Positions 35,353 to 45,275 are shown, counted from the stretch's first letter. The stretch is 64,000 nt of DNA from G963663365 sp963663365 (GCA_963663365.2 CAXXIH010000001.1:310001-374000); one strand, 5' to 3'. Translations and numbers: made by a program. The notes: generated by a model not told the origin, from the sequence alone.

Positions 35353-36480
35353 ATGGCAAAACGTCAAGAAAACTTGCGCATGGCTGCGATTATGGCTGGA
35401 GGTTACGGAGAACGGCTTTGGCCATTATCCAGAAGTCACCGTCCAAAGCAGCTATTAGACATTGTAGGGGATGGCAATCCTTTGCTCAGCGGCGCGGTAA
35501 ATAGAATTGAGCCGTTAATCCCACACGAGCGCGTTTATATTGTTACGAATGATTTACTTCGTGGCGTCATTCTCGAATCAATGCCTCAAGTGCCGGCCGA
35601 GAATATTCTTGCAGAGCCTTGTAAACGGAACACTTCAGCGTGTTTGGCTTTTGCTGCCGCCAGGATTTTGGCTGACTCGCCTTCTGAACAACAAGATGTG
35701 ACCATGGCCGTGCTAACCGCCGACCACCGAATCACAAAAGACAATGATTTTCGCAGCACCGTAGCTGCGGCTTTGGAAACCGCCGAACAGACAGACACCT
35801 TGGCGATTATCGGGATCAAACCCACGCGTCCGGAGACATCTTACGGTTATATCGAAGTCTCACAGAAAGTGGACCAAAGCACTTCTCCTCTAACACCCAT
35901 GCAAGTACTCCGCTTTCGTGAAAAGCCCAATCGGGAAGTGGCTGAGGATTTTATTTCGACGGGGCGTTTCTATTGGAACAGTGGAATGTTTTTTTGGCGG
36001 ATTTCCGTTTTTTTGCGTGAACTGAATCAAGCCATGCCGACATTAGCCATGGCAACCCGGGAAATGGTGGAGTGCTTCCGCCGGGGTGGTCCGTCCGATC
36101 AAGAACGCTTGGTCCGAATCTTTGAAGGTTTAGCCGATATTTCTATCGACTACGGTCTAATGGAGAAGTGCCGTAATGTGACCATGATTCCGGCCAGTTT
36201 CGATTGGGACGATATGGGATCTTGGGATTCCGTTTCCCGTGCGCTTCCCCGCGACCATGCCATGAATACCGTCCGGGGCAATCCTATTTTGATCGATACC
36301 CAGGATTGTCTTGTGTACAACGCCGAGGGACCGGACGAACTTTCAATCGCCGTGATCGGGATGCAAGGCGTAACCGTTGTCGGCACGAAAGACGCCATGC
36401 TGGTTTGCCCCACTGATCATGCGCAGGATGTCCGTAAGGCAATTCGTCTTTTAAAAGACCGCTCCAGCAAACATCTTTAG
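35353..36480 (+). CDS. manC: Mannose-1-phosphate guanylyltransferase
   Basis: This 375-residue cytosolic nucleotidyltransferase makes GDP-mannose from mannose-1-phosphate and GTP for glycan synthesis. The family signature is AAIMAGGYGERLWPLSRSHRPKQLL near the N-terminus (given here only as the order GGxGxRLxPLS...PKQ). Further marks are AEPCKRNTSACLAFAA, LTADHRI, the sugar-binding FREKPNREVAEDF, and NSGMFFWR. It lacks the C-terminal isomerase domain of bifunctional ManC, so it is the short form. The ATG at 35353 is used; an in-frame ATG nine codons later is possible. It stands alone on the plus strand after the islet. Confidence 0.92.
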   Translation: MAKRQENLRMAAIMAGGYGERLWPLSRSHRPKQLLDIVGDGNPLLSGAVNRIEPLIPHERVYIVTNDLLRGVILESMPQVPAENILAEPCKRNTSACLAFAAARILADSPSEQQDVTMAVLTADHRITKDNDFRSTVAAALETAEQTDTLAIIGIKPTRPETSYGYIEVSQKVDQSTSPLTPMQVLRFREKPNREVAEDFISTGRFYWNSGMFFWRISVFLRELNQAMPTLAMATREMVECFRRGGPSDQERLVRIFEGLADISIDYGLMEKCRNVTMIPASFDWDDMGSWDSVSRALPRDHAMNTVRGNPILIDTQDCLVYNAEGPDELSIAVIGMQGVTVVGTKDAMLVCPTDHAQDVRKAIRLLKDRSSKHL

Positions 36481-36522
36481 TATGCCGGATACGATGGGAC
36501 TTTATGCGGAGGCTGTCCAAAC

Positions 36523-37689
36523 TCATTGGCCGGCGGATAAGTCCTTAATGCGAATGTCTTTCCACTCGATCCAGACATCATTTGAGTGCATTTGCAATGA
36601 GATACTGCCCTCACGAACGATATCGATATCATTGTAGACAACCGTTGTTTCACCGTTTACGCGAATCACACAGGTGTTGTCTTTTACGATGATTTGCATG
36701 GGAAACCACTGCTCTGATTCAACACGTGGCAGAATCGCTCGTTTGACATGATATAGGCTGCCGGTGGGATTGTTGCTGTCAGCGACATTCTCGATCTGGA
36801 CTTCGTAACCCCGGTCTCTGGGGACGAGGTGTTTCCAACGGAAAAAGATGCCGCCGTTGGCGTATCGCTCCGCTCGCACATAGCAGTGCAGTTCGAAATC
36901 GCGCCATTGGCCGTCCGTAACCATGTAACTGGTTCCGCCGGTAGCGTGCATGGCCCCATCTCTCAAAGACCATTCGGCGATGTACGACCGGTCGGGTTCC
37001 CATTCCCGATGCCAGCCGTCGAATGATTTTCCATCAAAAAGAACCTGCCAGTTTTCTTTTGATGGGAGTTCTTTGATGCGGAGATTACGGAACCAAACTG
37101 CATATCCGGCATCTTGCAGGCCGATATAGCCCTGCCGGAAGCGGTATTTGAGTTCTTCGTGTTCTTCGACATTCAAGTCTTGGACAAGTTCGCCATTCAA
37201 CCACACTTTTAATATCGGCCAATTGAAAAGAATACGCCCTTGGTTCCATTCCCCGCGCGGTTTCTCGGCATTCTTTATGGGGGGGACAACGCCGAAAATC
37301 GCTCCGGAAGTGACTTCAGGCATTTGGTTGTCGGTGAAATGATCAATTTGGACTTCAAAACCTACACGGGAGTTGCGGCCGTACTCCGGCGCGCTAAATA
37401 AGATCGCGCTGTTGCACCAGCCATCATTGCGATATTCATAGCGGAGGTCGAAGTTCTCGTATTTTTTGCCGGAACGCAGCCAGCAGGGGTAGTGAGCCTG
37501 ACCGCTGCAATAAATTGTGCCGTTTTGAACTGTAAATGCATTGGCCGGGCCGTTTTGAATCGACCAGCCATCGAGTGATTTTCCGTTGAATAAATCTATA
37601 AATCCCTCTTCAGCGGACTCGACCGAGATAGCGAGCCATCCTAAAGCAATGATTGTTAAAAAGGAATTACGAATGATCTTGGCCATCAT
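36523..37689 (-). CDS. Secreted protein with two DUF1080 domains
   Basis: This 388-residue exported protein has two copies of the DUF1080 (3-keto-disaccharide hydrolase, concanavalin-like) domain in tandem. Each opens with the same phrase: FIDLFNGKSLDGWSIQNG and VLFDGKSFDGWHREWE. Each is followed by a segment on the pattern FDLRYEYRNDG / FELHCYVRAERYANGG. A signal peptide ends near VESAEEG. The start at 37689 has AGAGG upstream; the longer open frame to 37827 adds an unlikely N-terminus. DUF1080 proteins are abundant in this kind of genome and are linked to breakdown of oxidised disaccharides and glycosides. Confidence 0.87.
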   Translation of the reverse strand: MMAKIIRNSFLTIIALGWLAISVESAEEGFIDLFNGKSLDGWSIQNGPANAFTVQNGTIYCSGQAHYPCWLRSGKKYENFDLRYEYRNDGWCNSAILFSAPEYGRNSRVGFEVQIDHFTDNQMPEVTSGAIFGVVPPIKNAEKPRGEWNQGRILFNWPILKVWLNGELVQDLNVEEHEELKYRFRQGYIGLQDAGYAVWFRNLRIKELPSKENWQVLFDGKSFDGWHREWEPDRSYIAEWSLRDGAMHATGGTSYMVTDGQWRDFELHCYVRAERYANGGIFFRWKHLVPRDRGYEVQIENVADSNNPTGSLYHVKRAILPRVESEQWFPMQIIVKDNTCVIRVNGETTVVYNDIDIVREGSISLQMHSNDVWIEWKDIRIKDLSAGQ

Positions 37690-37889
37690 TTGGCGACCTC
37701 TCTTCATAAAATCACGATACTTGAAGTTTAATCCCATTTCCGCCAAAGCGGGACCGATAAGGATCATATCTACAGCGCTATATGAGTGAAGGCGGGCATG
37801 GTTTAGCATAGAGACTGTTTGAGACAATAATTCCTTATAAGTCTGTCACATATAGACGGCATCATTTTGCGGTACGGGAGGTTTATGTG

Positions 37890-38633
37890 ATGCAAAGTAA
37901 GATCGTACAGATCAAAGCTATTTCGACTTTTTCAGTCGGTGTATTCCTGCTCGCGGTTTTTCTCATTGTCCTGCAGGCCAATGCCGCAGACACGGACACG
38001 CCAAACCCAATTACCCCGGATGAGAATGTTGTATTTGTAGATTCACTGACCAAGCCGCTTGAAAAGCCTTGGGAATGGGTGCGGGAAAGTCCTGATGCCA
38101 AGCGCATCACCGAGAAAGGACTGGAGATCAAACTTGAACCGGGTGGGCTTATGGGAGGTGGCCGCGATGCCAAAAATCTTTTGGTACGGCCCTGGCCTAA
38201 GGAATCTTCCGCCGTTTCGGTGTTTGTTGATGCGCGGCATGAGAGACAGTTTGAGCAAGCCGGCTTTCTTGTTTATAAGGACGACGATAATTACATCAAA
38301 ATTGTCAAAGAAATGGTCGACGGAGTGTGTTGGATTGTTTATGTCGTCGAAATCGAAGCCGCTCCTAAAATCGTCGGCAAAGTCCGCGCTCCTAAAAAGG
38401 GAGTCTGGCTTGGTCTGGCCATAGAAGAGGAGAAGATCAAGGCATGCTTTAGTGCAGATGGAAAACACTACAAATCCGCCGGGGAGGCCGAATTTCCTAT
38501 GGATCCCAAACCCCGTATCGGAATTTTCACGCAAAGCGGCCATCCCGGTGTAGACTATTGGGTGAGATTTGCCGATTTTAGATTGTTGAAGTCAAAGGTA
38601 TGGGATGTCGAAAATTCCGGAAATGATGGCTGA
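37890..38633 (+). CDS. Secreted concanavalin-like protein (DUF1349/GH43_C2-like)
   Basis: This is a protein of about 247 residues with a signal peptide (SVGVFLLAVFLIVLQANA) and a single beta-sandwich domain. The stretch AGFLVYKDDDNYIKIVKE is typical of the DUF1349 or GH43 C2-type domain, which binds carbohydrate. GGGAGG precedes the ATG; a GTG three bases earlier is possible. It is divergent from the tandem DUF1080 gene, with about 200 bases between the start codons. No catalytic residues are apparent, so a binding role is likely. Confidence 0.75.
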   Translation: MQSKIVQIKAISTFSVGVFLLAVFLIVLQANAADTDTPNPITPDENVVFVDSLTKPLEKPWEWVRESPDAKRITEKGLEIKLEPGGLMGGGRDAKNLLVRPWPKESSAVSVFVDARHERQFEQAGFLVYKDDDNYIKIVKEMVDGVCWIVYVVEIEAAPKIVGKVRAPKKGVWLGLAIEEEKIKACFSADGKHYKSAGEAEFPMDPKPRIGIFTQSGHPGVDYWVRFADFRLLKSKVWDVENSGNDG

Positions 38634-38755
38634 ACTGGACAATTCCATAGGGTTCTATTTAACTTATTGATTTAACAGTGGTTAAATGTCAATTTCGATT
38701 CCTGCAATGGATTTTTAAGATGGGGAAATTTTTTAGAAAAAAGACTCACCGCTAC

Positions 38756-38784
38756 TTGCCAGAAAGACTCAGCAAAGGTATATT
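38756..38784 (+). promoter_or_regulatory. Sigma-70-type promoter for feoAB
   Basis: TTGCCA (38756-38761) and TATATT (38779-38784) each match consensus at five of six positions and are separated by 17 bases. The transcript would start near 38791, about 100 bases before feoA. Confidence 0.55.
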
Positions 38785-38792
38785 GAATATGT

Positions 38793-38808
38793 GTTAGGCA
38801 TACCGAAC
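38793..38808. promoter_or_regulatory. Candidate metal-repressor operator for feoAB
   Basis: GTTAGG-cata-CCGAAC is an imperfect dyad (one mismatch) right at the predicted transcription start. The half-site resembles the TTAGG of DtxR/IdeR operators, though the spacer is not canonical. Iron-dependent repression of feoAB would be expected, and the position is right for a roadblock. Confidence 0.35.
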
Positions 38809-38888
38809 GTATGTTTTGCACACTGGCCTGCCAGCACCAAGTTATCTGAAAGGCGGGCCAGCCGATATTTAGATTGGGGTGAATTGAG

Positions 38889-39110
38889 ATGACATTGGAT
38901 ACGTTGCCTATTGGTGGTTCCGGAGTTGTTGCCGACATTACGGGGTCTCCCAGTGATCGTCAGCGGCTCGGCGAAATGGGCTTGATATCCGGTACTCCCG
39001 TAAAGGTAGTCCGTGTTGCTCCCTTGGGCGATCCTATGGAATTGCATGTTCGCGGGTACAATCTTTCATTACGTAAAAAAGACGCCGCCTCCATTTTGGT
39101 TTCCGATTAA
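38889..39110 (+). CDS. feoA: Ferrous iron transport protein A
   Basis: This is a 73-residue SH3-like protein of the FeoA family. The pattern GSGVVADITG, then RLGEMGLISGTPVKVVRVAPLGDP, and a final LSLRKKDAASILV is diagnostic. It is a cytoplasmic partner that modulates FeoB. Its stop codon is immediately followed by the FeoB start, so translation is tightly coupled. Confidence 0.94.
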   Translation: MTLDTLPIGGSGVVADITGSPSDRQRLGEMGLISGTPVKVVRVAPLGDPMELHVRGYNLSLRKKDAASILVSD

Positions 39111-41366
39111 ATGGTTGAATTAGACACCTCTGTACAAACAACCGCGCTTTCAATTACCGGTAAGCGGTGGGTTGCGGTTGTTGGCAATCCCAATACCGGA
39201 AAAACGACTTTGTTCAATGCTTTAACCGGTATGAGGCAGCGTGTTGGTAATTATCCCGGCGTTACAGTTGAAAAGAAGATTGGGATAATCCGTGAGGGCG
39301 GTACTGAAGTTGTTTTAGTAGATCTTCCCGGCTGTTATAGCATCGCGGCTCGTTCGCCGGATGAGATGGTCGCAATCGATGTACTTATGGGACGAATGCC
39401 GGACTGCCAACCTCCGGATTTGGTCGTTGTTGTTCTAGATGCTTCCAATATCGAGAGAAACCTGTATTTGGCCAGCCAATTGTTGGAAATCGGGCTCCCG
39501 ATAATTATATGCCTTAATATGATCGATATGGCGGAAGCCGCGGGTATTACAATCGATACTGAGCGGCTTTCGGCTGAACTGGGAGCTCGGATTGTATCGA
39601 CTTCCGCAAAAAGCGGGCGAGGATTGGATGAACTTCGGCAATCGATTCTGAATCCCGAAGATTTTCCACGTCCTAAATCTTTGCTCGAATACCCTCCGCT
39701 CTTGCTCGAAGAAGCGAAAAGACTTTGCACTCTTTTTTCGGCCAAAGCGGCTGAAAGTGGTTCCGCACCTACCTATTTTGATTGTGTTCGAATGTTGCTC
39801 GAAGCCGGCGGATATGCTGAAAATCGCTGGACGGAGAAATTGGGTCATTCGTTTTCTGAAACCTTAGATGCTTCGCGGCGGCATATCGAAGCCGAAGGAT
39901 ATGATTTAGCCATACTGGAAACGCATTTGCGTTATGGGAAAATCGGCGAACTTCTCGTTCGGCACGTACAAGTCGATGCCGGTGACCGAGTGCCATTTTC
40001 GGAACGCCTTGATCGTATTTTTACGCACCGGCTATGGGGCTCCGTCACGTTTCTCCTGATTGTGGGGCTTGTTTTCCAGGCCATTTACTCTTGGTCTGCG
40101 CCGTTCATGGATGCTATCGATCAATTCTTTGGCGCAATCAATGAATTTGTCGGCGGAATCCTGCCGGAAGGTTCTTTTCAATCGTTTCTGACAGATGGTG
40201 TGATTACCGGCGTTGGCGCGGTTGTTATCTTCCTGCCGCAGATTCTTCTCTTGTTTTTGTTTATTGCAATTTTAGAAGATTGCGGGTATCTGCCTCGAGC
40301 CGCATTTTTAATGGATCGGCTGTTATCAAAAGGCGGTCTTTCGGGAAAATCCTTTATTCCTTTGCTTTCAAGTTTTGCGTGTGCAGTGCCCGGTATTATG
40401 GCTACACGTGTGATTGAAAACCGGCGTGACCGAATTATAACCATGATGATTGCGCCGCTGATGTCATGCAGTGCGCGTTTACCTGTTTATACAATTCTAA
40501 TTGGGACGTTTATCCCCAGTGTCGCGGTGTTAGGCGGCCTTATAAACCTTCAGGGGTTGGTTCTCTTTTTGATGTACTGCGTCGGTGCGGTGATCTCGAT
40601 TCCTATTGCCCTTTTTATGCGTAAGACGGCGTTTCGCAACCAGCGAAACGATCTGATTATGTTGGAACTGCCTTCGTATCAATGGCCCTCGGCGCGCAAT
40701 GTATTTATGCGTATGTATATCCAGGGCCGTGCTTTCCTGATTCGCGCGGGTACGATTATTTTTGCGATGTGTGTTGTGGTTTGGGCGCTTACTTACTATC
40801 CCCGTCCGCAGTCGATTGCGGAAACCTACGAAGTGCAAAAAGCCGAAGTTCTCGCTCCTTATGCAAATATTCAGAGTTTTGAAGAACTTCCGGAAACAGT
40901 GCAAGCCGAACTCCAACAACTGGAAAATGAAGAAGCCGGAGCTTATGTGCGCCAAAGTTATCTTGGCCGTATGGGACGTACCATCGAACCGGCTGTGCGT
41001 CCCTTAGGTTGGGATTGGAAGATCGGAACGGCGGTTTTGGCCTCTTTCCCCGCACGTGAAGTTATTATCGCGGTCCTGGGGATCATCTACGATCTTGGTG
41101 GCGAAGAGGATGAGGAATCGGCTTCACTATCGGACCGTTTACGCTCTGCCCGGCATCCCGATGGAAGACCGGTGTACAACATCCCGGTTGCGCTTTCAAT
41201 TATGATCTTCTTTGCGCTATGCGCTCAATGCGGATCGACATTGGCGACCATTCAACGGGAATCTAATTCTTGGAAATGGCCTGTTTTTGCCTTCTCCTAT
41301 ATGACGCTTCTGGCTTACATTGGGGCTTTTCTTGCATACCATTTGGGGATGATGGTTCTTCGCTAA
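39111..41366 (+). CDS. feoB: Ferrous iron transporter B
   Basis: This is a 751-residue ferrous iron permease with an N-terminal GTPase domain and a polytopic membrane domain. G1 is GNPNTGKT (25-32), followed by the switch I region VGNYPGVTVEKK, G3 DLPGCYS and G4 NMID. Gate motifs with cysteine (FACAVPG, MSCSARLPVY) occur in the membrane part. Length is normal. It begins at the base after the feoA stop codon. No FeoC follows. Confidence 0.96.
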   Translation: MVELDTSVQTTALSITGKRWVAVVGNPNTGKTTLFNALTGMRQRVGNYPGVTVEKKIGIIREGGTEVVLVDLPGCYSIAARSPDEMVAIDVLMGRMPDCQPPDLVVVVLDASNIERNLYLASQLLEIGLPIIICLNMIDMAEAAGITIDTERLSAELGARIVSTSAKSGRGLDELRQSILNPEDFPRPKSLLEYPPLLLEEAKRLCTLFSAKAAESGSAPTYFDCVRMLLEAGGYAENRWTEKLGHSFSETLDASRRHIEAEGYDLAILETHLRYGKIGELLVRHVQVDAGDRVPFSERLDRIFTHRLWGSVTFLLIVGLVFQAIYSWSAPFMDAIDQFFGAINEFVGGILPEGSFQSFLTDGVITGVGAVVIFLPQILLLFLFIAILEDCGYLPRAAFLMDRLLSKGGLSGKSFIPLLSSFACAVPGIMATRVIENRRDRIITMMIAPLMSCSARLPVYTILIGTFIPSVAVLGGLINLQGLVLFLMYCVGAVISIPIALFMRKTAFRNQRNDLIMLELPSYQWPSARNVFMRMYIQGRAFLIRAGTIIFAMCVVVWALTYYPRPQSIAETYEVQKAEVLAPYANIQSFEELPETVQAELQQLENEEAGAYVRQSYLGRMGRTIEPAVRPLGWDWKIGTAVLASFPAREVIIAVLGIIYDLGGEEDEESASLSDRLRSARHPDGRPVYNIPVALSIMIFFALCAQCGSTLATIQRESNSWKWPVFAFSYMTLLAYIGAFLAYHLGMMVLR

Positions 41367-41608
41367 CTACCTCTTTGCGGGTGAATTTGTCTGCCGCTAT
41401 CGCCACAGCACATTTTCCATTACGATTCTCATACGTATCTTTACGAACAAACACACAACGCATGATTACATGAATTCGCCTCTTGTTTGAGCGGACCGAC
41501 ATGCTAGAAAAGTGTCTTTGATTTGTATCTGTTGGCTCGGGGGAATTAACTTACGATTCGGCTAAGTTTCCACCGTTGCGCATAAAATCATTTGGAGGCT
41601 TCTATATC

Positions 41609-43384
41609 GTGGACGAATCTGGCGCGGGCATCATCCGTCTTGGTGACGCAATCACGTTAAGTATCTATTTGATCGGCACGTTAGGCCTCGGACTTTGGTT
41701 CGGGATTCGCACAAAGACAACCGAAGGTTATTTCTTGGGCGGAAGGAAAATGCCCGGTTGGGCTGTCGGAATCTCAATGTTGGGAACGGCGATCAGCTCA
41801 ATTACGTTCCTTGCTTACCCCGGCTCGGCCTATGACGGCAACTATAGCCGGATCGTTCCTGGCTTAGCTTTACCTATAGGCGCGATTGTTGCCATCTTTT
41901 TGTTTGTACCTTTTTATCGGAAGACAGGCTTTATCAGTGCCTATACTTATTTTGAGCGGCGGTATGGTCTCTGGGGCCGTGTTTATGTTTGCATTCTATT
42001 CAGCCTGGGCCAGATTTGGCGTATGGGTTTGATCCTTTATCTCCTTTCGATGGCCGTTACGAGTATGCATCCCGCATGGGATCTCAAGACCGTCATTCTT
42101 ATGATCGGAGTTTTTGTCACGGTCTATACCGTGCTTGGCGGTATTGAGGCCGTTATTTGGACGGATGTCTTTCAAACCATTGCGTTGATACTGGGCGGCA
42201 TCGCTGTCATTGTTGTTGTCTTCTTTAGCGTTGACGGTGGTGCGGGCACCGTATTTCGCATGGGGATGGAAAGCGGAAAATTCTCATTTGTTGGGCAAGA
42301 TGCGGAATCTCTATTCGATATAAGTTTTGCCCGTGACACGTTAATCATGCTGATTCTGATCGGAACGATCGGTAATATTCAGGAGTTTGCGCTCGATCAA
42401 ACGAAGATTCAGCGTTATTGCGCCGCTTCCACAACGGCCGGTGCGCGCCGGGCGACATGGACCGGTGGTTTGGGATGCATTCCCGTATGGCTGTTGTTCA
42501 TGTTTGTAGGAACTTGTTTGTGGGTATTCTACCAATTGCATCCGGATCACATGCAAAGAGAAATGCTTGCAGATGAAGTATTCCCCTATTTCATTCTTCG
42601 TGAATTGCCCAATGGTCTTGGCGGTGTGGTTATTGCCGGCGTATTGGCTGCTGCGATGTCATCTATTGACTCCAGTATGAGCGGTACGACGACTGTCGTG
42701 ACTGAAGATATTTATAAGCGAATCTTGGTGCAGGGACGCGACGATCCCTATTATCTCAAAGCTGCAAAAGTGATTGCCGCCCTGAGTGGTGTTTGCATGA
42801 TTGTTGTGGCCATAGGCCTGACTTACCTTCGTCAGGAAGCGATTCTCGATATTGCCTTTATTGTCGGAGCCATGTTGGCCGGAGGTATCGGCGGACTGTT
42901 CTTTATCGGTTTCTTCACAATACGAGCGAACAATTTTGGTGCTATTGTCGGGGTTATCTTTGCCGTTATTGCGACCTTGGGCATGACTTATATCGAATCA
43001 AAAGCAAAGATTTATGAAAGCAGTGTCACCTGGATGATCGAAGATGCAATCAAGTCAGGTGAAGTTGATTCTGATACATTGCGGACGGAAATCCGCGCCG
43101 AAGCCGCCGCCCGCGGTGAGAAACTCAAATTGGCGGATGTAGAAAAGGAAGAGAAGAGCCGAATCCGAGCAATGTTAAATGAGCGGATTCTGAACGAATT
43201 AGGTGAGGCTCCACCTTTCTTGGGTGAAGCGATCGGTATTCACTCCTTTATGATGGGAGTTATCACAAACTTCATTGCGTTTGTCCTCGGCTATATCTGC
43301 AGCTTCCTGCGTCCGCCTAAGCCAATTGAAGAGTTGGGTGGACTTACTTGGTGGACTCGGGATATGGAACGCAAAGAAGCCTGA
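41609..43384 (+). CDS. Sodium:solute symporter (SSS family), second copy
   Basis: This is a polytopic SSS-family transporter of about 590 residues, distinct from the one at 24278. The family segments EGYFLGGRKMPGWAVGISMLGT and VIAGVLAAAMSSIDSSMSGT are clear. A hydrophilic, charged insert rich in Glu/Lys/Arg lies between the last two helices (about residues 470-540). The GTG at 41609 has GGAGG ten bases upstream; a TTG at 41576 is the longer alternative. No hydrolase or catabolic gene adjoins it, so its substrate is unknown. Confidence 0.88.
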   Translation: MDESGAGIIRLGDAITLSIYLIGTLGLGLWFGIRTKTTEGYFLGGRKMPGWAVGISMLGTAISSITFLAYPGSAYDGNYSRIVPGLALPIGAIVAIFLFVPFYRKTGFISAYTYFERRYGLWGRVYVCILFSLGQIWRMGLILYLLSMAVTSMHPAWDLKTVILMIGVFVTVYTVLGGIEAVIWTDVFQTIALILGGIAVIVVVFFSVDGGAGTVFRMGMESGKFSFVGQDAESLFDISFARDTLIMLILIGTIGNIQEFALDQTKIQRYCAASTTAGARRATWTGGLGCIPVWLLFMFVGTCLWVFYQLHPDHMQREMLADEVFPYFILRELPNGLGGVVIAGVLAAAMSSIDSSMSGTTTVVTEDIYKRILVQGRDDPYYLKAAKVIAALSGVCMIVVAIGLTYLRQEAILDIAFIVGAMLAGGIGGLFFIGFFTIRANNFGAIVGVIFAVIATLGMTYIESKAKIYESSVTWMIEDAIKSGEVDSDTLRTEIRAEAAARGEKLKLADVEKEEKSRIRAMLNERILNELGEAPPFLGEAIGIHSFMMGVITNFIAFVLGYICSFLRPPKPIEELGGLTWWTRDMERKEA

Positions 43385-43549
43385 TCACCGTTTGCCGATC
43401 TCCAGGCGGTTTTTGTTTCTGTGAATACGGCACAAGCCGGGTGTGTTATCCTTTGCCCGGAGGCCGAAGAATTCGCGGACTTCTATGCACAGATTTATCT
43501 TTTGTAGAAGTGCTCGCAATATAGTTTTCGCTTGCGGAGGTAAAAAACG

Positions 43550-43966
43550 ATGAAGCATTATCGCAAAGAACTTTGGTTTGATATCCCAACCCGGCGCGCA
43601 TTGCTTAACATAACACCGCAAGTCGAATCTTGTCTGCGCGAATCCGGTATTCAGAATGGGCTTTTGCTTTGCAATGCCATGCATATTACCGCTTCTGTTT
43701 TTATCAATGATGATGAATCAGGCCTGCATCAGGATTACGATGATTGGCTGGAGAAATTGGCCCCGCATGAGCCGGTAAGTAAGTACAGGCACAATGTCGG
43801 CGAAGACAACGCGGATGCCCACATGAAGCGCCAAATTATGGGGCGTGAAGTCGTTGTGGCGATTACGGATGGACAATTCGATTTCGGCCCCTGGGAGCAG
43901 ATTTTTTATGGGGAGTTTGATGGCCGCCGGCGCAAACGTGTACTGGTGAAGATCATTGGTGAATAA
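43550..43966 (+). CDS. yjbQ: YjbQ/UPF0047 family protein
   Basis: This is a 138-residue cytosolic protein of the UPF0047 family, members of which have thiamine-phosphate synthase side activity. The diagnostic segments are NGLLLCNAMHITASVFINDDE, then RHNVGEDNADAHMKRQIMGREVVV and GPWEQIFYGEFDG. A GCGGAGG site precedes the ATG. It stands alone, upstream of the tandem repeat. Confidence 0.92.
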   Translation: MKHYRKELWFDIPTRRALLNITPQVESCLRESGIQNGLLLCNAMHITASVFINDDESGLHQDYDDWLEKLAPHEPVSKYRHNVGEDNADAHMKRQIMGREVVVAITDGQFDFGPWEQIFYGEFDGRRRKRVLVKIIGE

Positions 43967-44012
43967 ACCGAGTGGTTTCCTCTCTACTCGGTTGTTCTAG
44001 CGGTAGTTCGGA

Positions 44013-44134
44013 ATTGCATTGATACAATTCCGGCGCAGCTCTCGGCGGCGCTAGTATTGCCGGGTGTATTCCGATTGCATTGATACAATTCCGGCGCAGC
44101 TCTCGGCGGCGCTAGTATTGCCGGGTGTATTCCG
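44013..44134 (+). repeat. Perfect 61-bp tandem duplication
   Basis: Two identical 61-base units (44013-44073 and 44074-44134) lie between yjbQ and the secreted oxidoreductase gene. Each contains AATTG-CATTGATA-CAATT and a GC-rich dyad (CCGGC near the start, GCCGG near the end). The first copy, with its flank, forms an 8-base perfect stem CGGAATTG/CAATTCCG. The lack of any divergence implies a recent duplication or recombination, or functional constraint. No open frame is present. Confidence 0.85.
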
Positions 44135-44204
44135 AGCGTGGATATGGTAATTTGTTTGCATGATATCCGAGTAAACAGAATTTTAATTCTTGCGAGAGGG
44201 AATC

Positions 44205-45218
44205 ATGATGAAAATAATGATCAGTGCACTACCTGAACTTTTAATCGCCGGTCTTGTGTTAGGCTTTGTTGGAAGTGTATCGGCACAGGCCGAGAAGCCC
44301 ATCCGTGTCGGCATGGTTGGCCTGGATACATCGCATGTAATTGCATTCACGAAGATTTTTAACGATCCGAACAATCCTGAGCATGTCCCGGGCCTAAAAA
44401 TAGTTGCCGGTTTTAAGGGAGGGAGCCCGGATATCGAATCCAGCTATTCCCGTGTCGATAAATATACCCAGCAACTCCAAGAGGAGTTTGGTGTTGAGAT
44501 CGTCGATACTGTCGAAGAACTCTGCAAAAAAGTCGATGTGGTCATGATCGAAGCGGTCGAAGGCCGTCCGCATCTTGAATATGCCAAAAAAGTAATCGCG
44601 GCGGGATTACCGATGTTTATCGACAAACCGATAGCCGCGGAACTTGGCGATGCGGTTGAAATTGCCCGGCTGGCCAAAAAAGCCGGCGTGCCTTGGTTTG
44701 GCGGCTCAAGTTTGCGGTGGTGGAAGGGTGTGCAAGAAGCAATCGATCCCGAAAAGGTTGGCGATATTCTGGGATGTGACGCTTACTCGCCATGCGCCTA
44801 TGAACCCCATCACACCGATTTGTATTGGTACGGAGTTCACGGCGTTGAAATTCTCTATGCAGCGATGGGGCCGGGCTGCAAAACCGTGTCGCGCACCCAA
44901 ACCAAGTATTGCGATTTGGTTATCGGTGTTTGGGAAGATGGCCGCATCGGCACCTACCGGGGCACCCGTCATGATGATGACGGCGGTTTTGGACAGCATG
45001 CCTACGGAGCCAAGATTTTTGGATCCAAAGACAACAGCTATGTCGAAGGACATAGCTATCGCGGATTGCTGGTTCAGGTTGCCGAGTTCTTCAAGACCAA
45101 AAAGCCGCCGATCAGCAACGAAGAGATGCTTGAAATCCTGGCCTTTATGACCGCAGCGGATGAAAGCAAACGCCAAGGCGGTAAAGCCGTTCCATTGCCT
45201 GATTTCAGTATCGATTGA
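44205..45218 (+). CDS. Sec-exported Gfo/Idh/MocA oxidoreductase
   Basis: This is a 337-residue dehydrogenase-fold protein with a signal peptide ending in AQA. The Rossmann start IRVGMVGLDTSHV lacks the usual GxGxxG, having GMVGLD, so NAD(P) binding may be altered. The lysine motif FIDKPIA is retained. GAGAGGG precedes the ATG pair at 44205/44208. It resembles exported oxidoreductases thought to work on glycosides outside the cytoplasm, but no partner gene is adjacent. It ends at a good terminator. Confidence 0.82.
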   Translation: MMKIMISALPELLIAGLVLGFVGSVSAQAEKPIRVGMVGLDTSHVIAFTKIFNDPNNPEHVPGLKIVAGFKGGSPDIESSYSRVDKYTQQLQEEFGVEIVDTVEELCKKVDVVMIEAVEGRPHLEYAKKVIAAGLPMFIDKPIAAELGDAVEIARLAKKAGVPWFGGSSLRWWKGVQEAIDPEKVGDILGCDAYSPCAYEPHHTDLYWYGVHGVEILYAAMGPGCKTVSRTQTKYCDLVIGVWEDGRIGTYRGTRHDDDGGFGQHAYGAKIFGSKDNSYVEGHSYRGLLVQVAEFFKTKKPPISNEEMLEILAFMTAADESKRQGGKAVPLPDFSID

Positions 45219-45275
45219 TTGAACCTCAATGAGGCCAGTTGTTTGCAGGCGACAATATTAAAAAAGTGATCAAAG

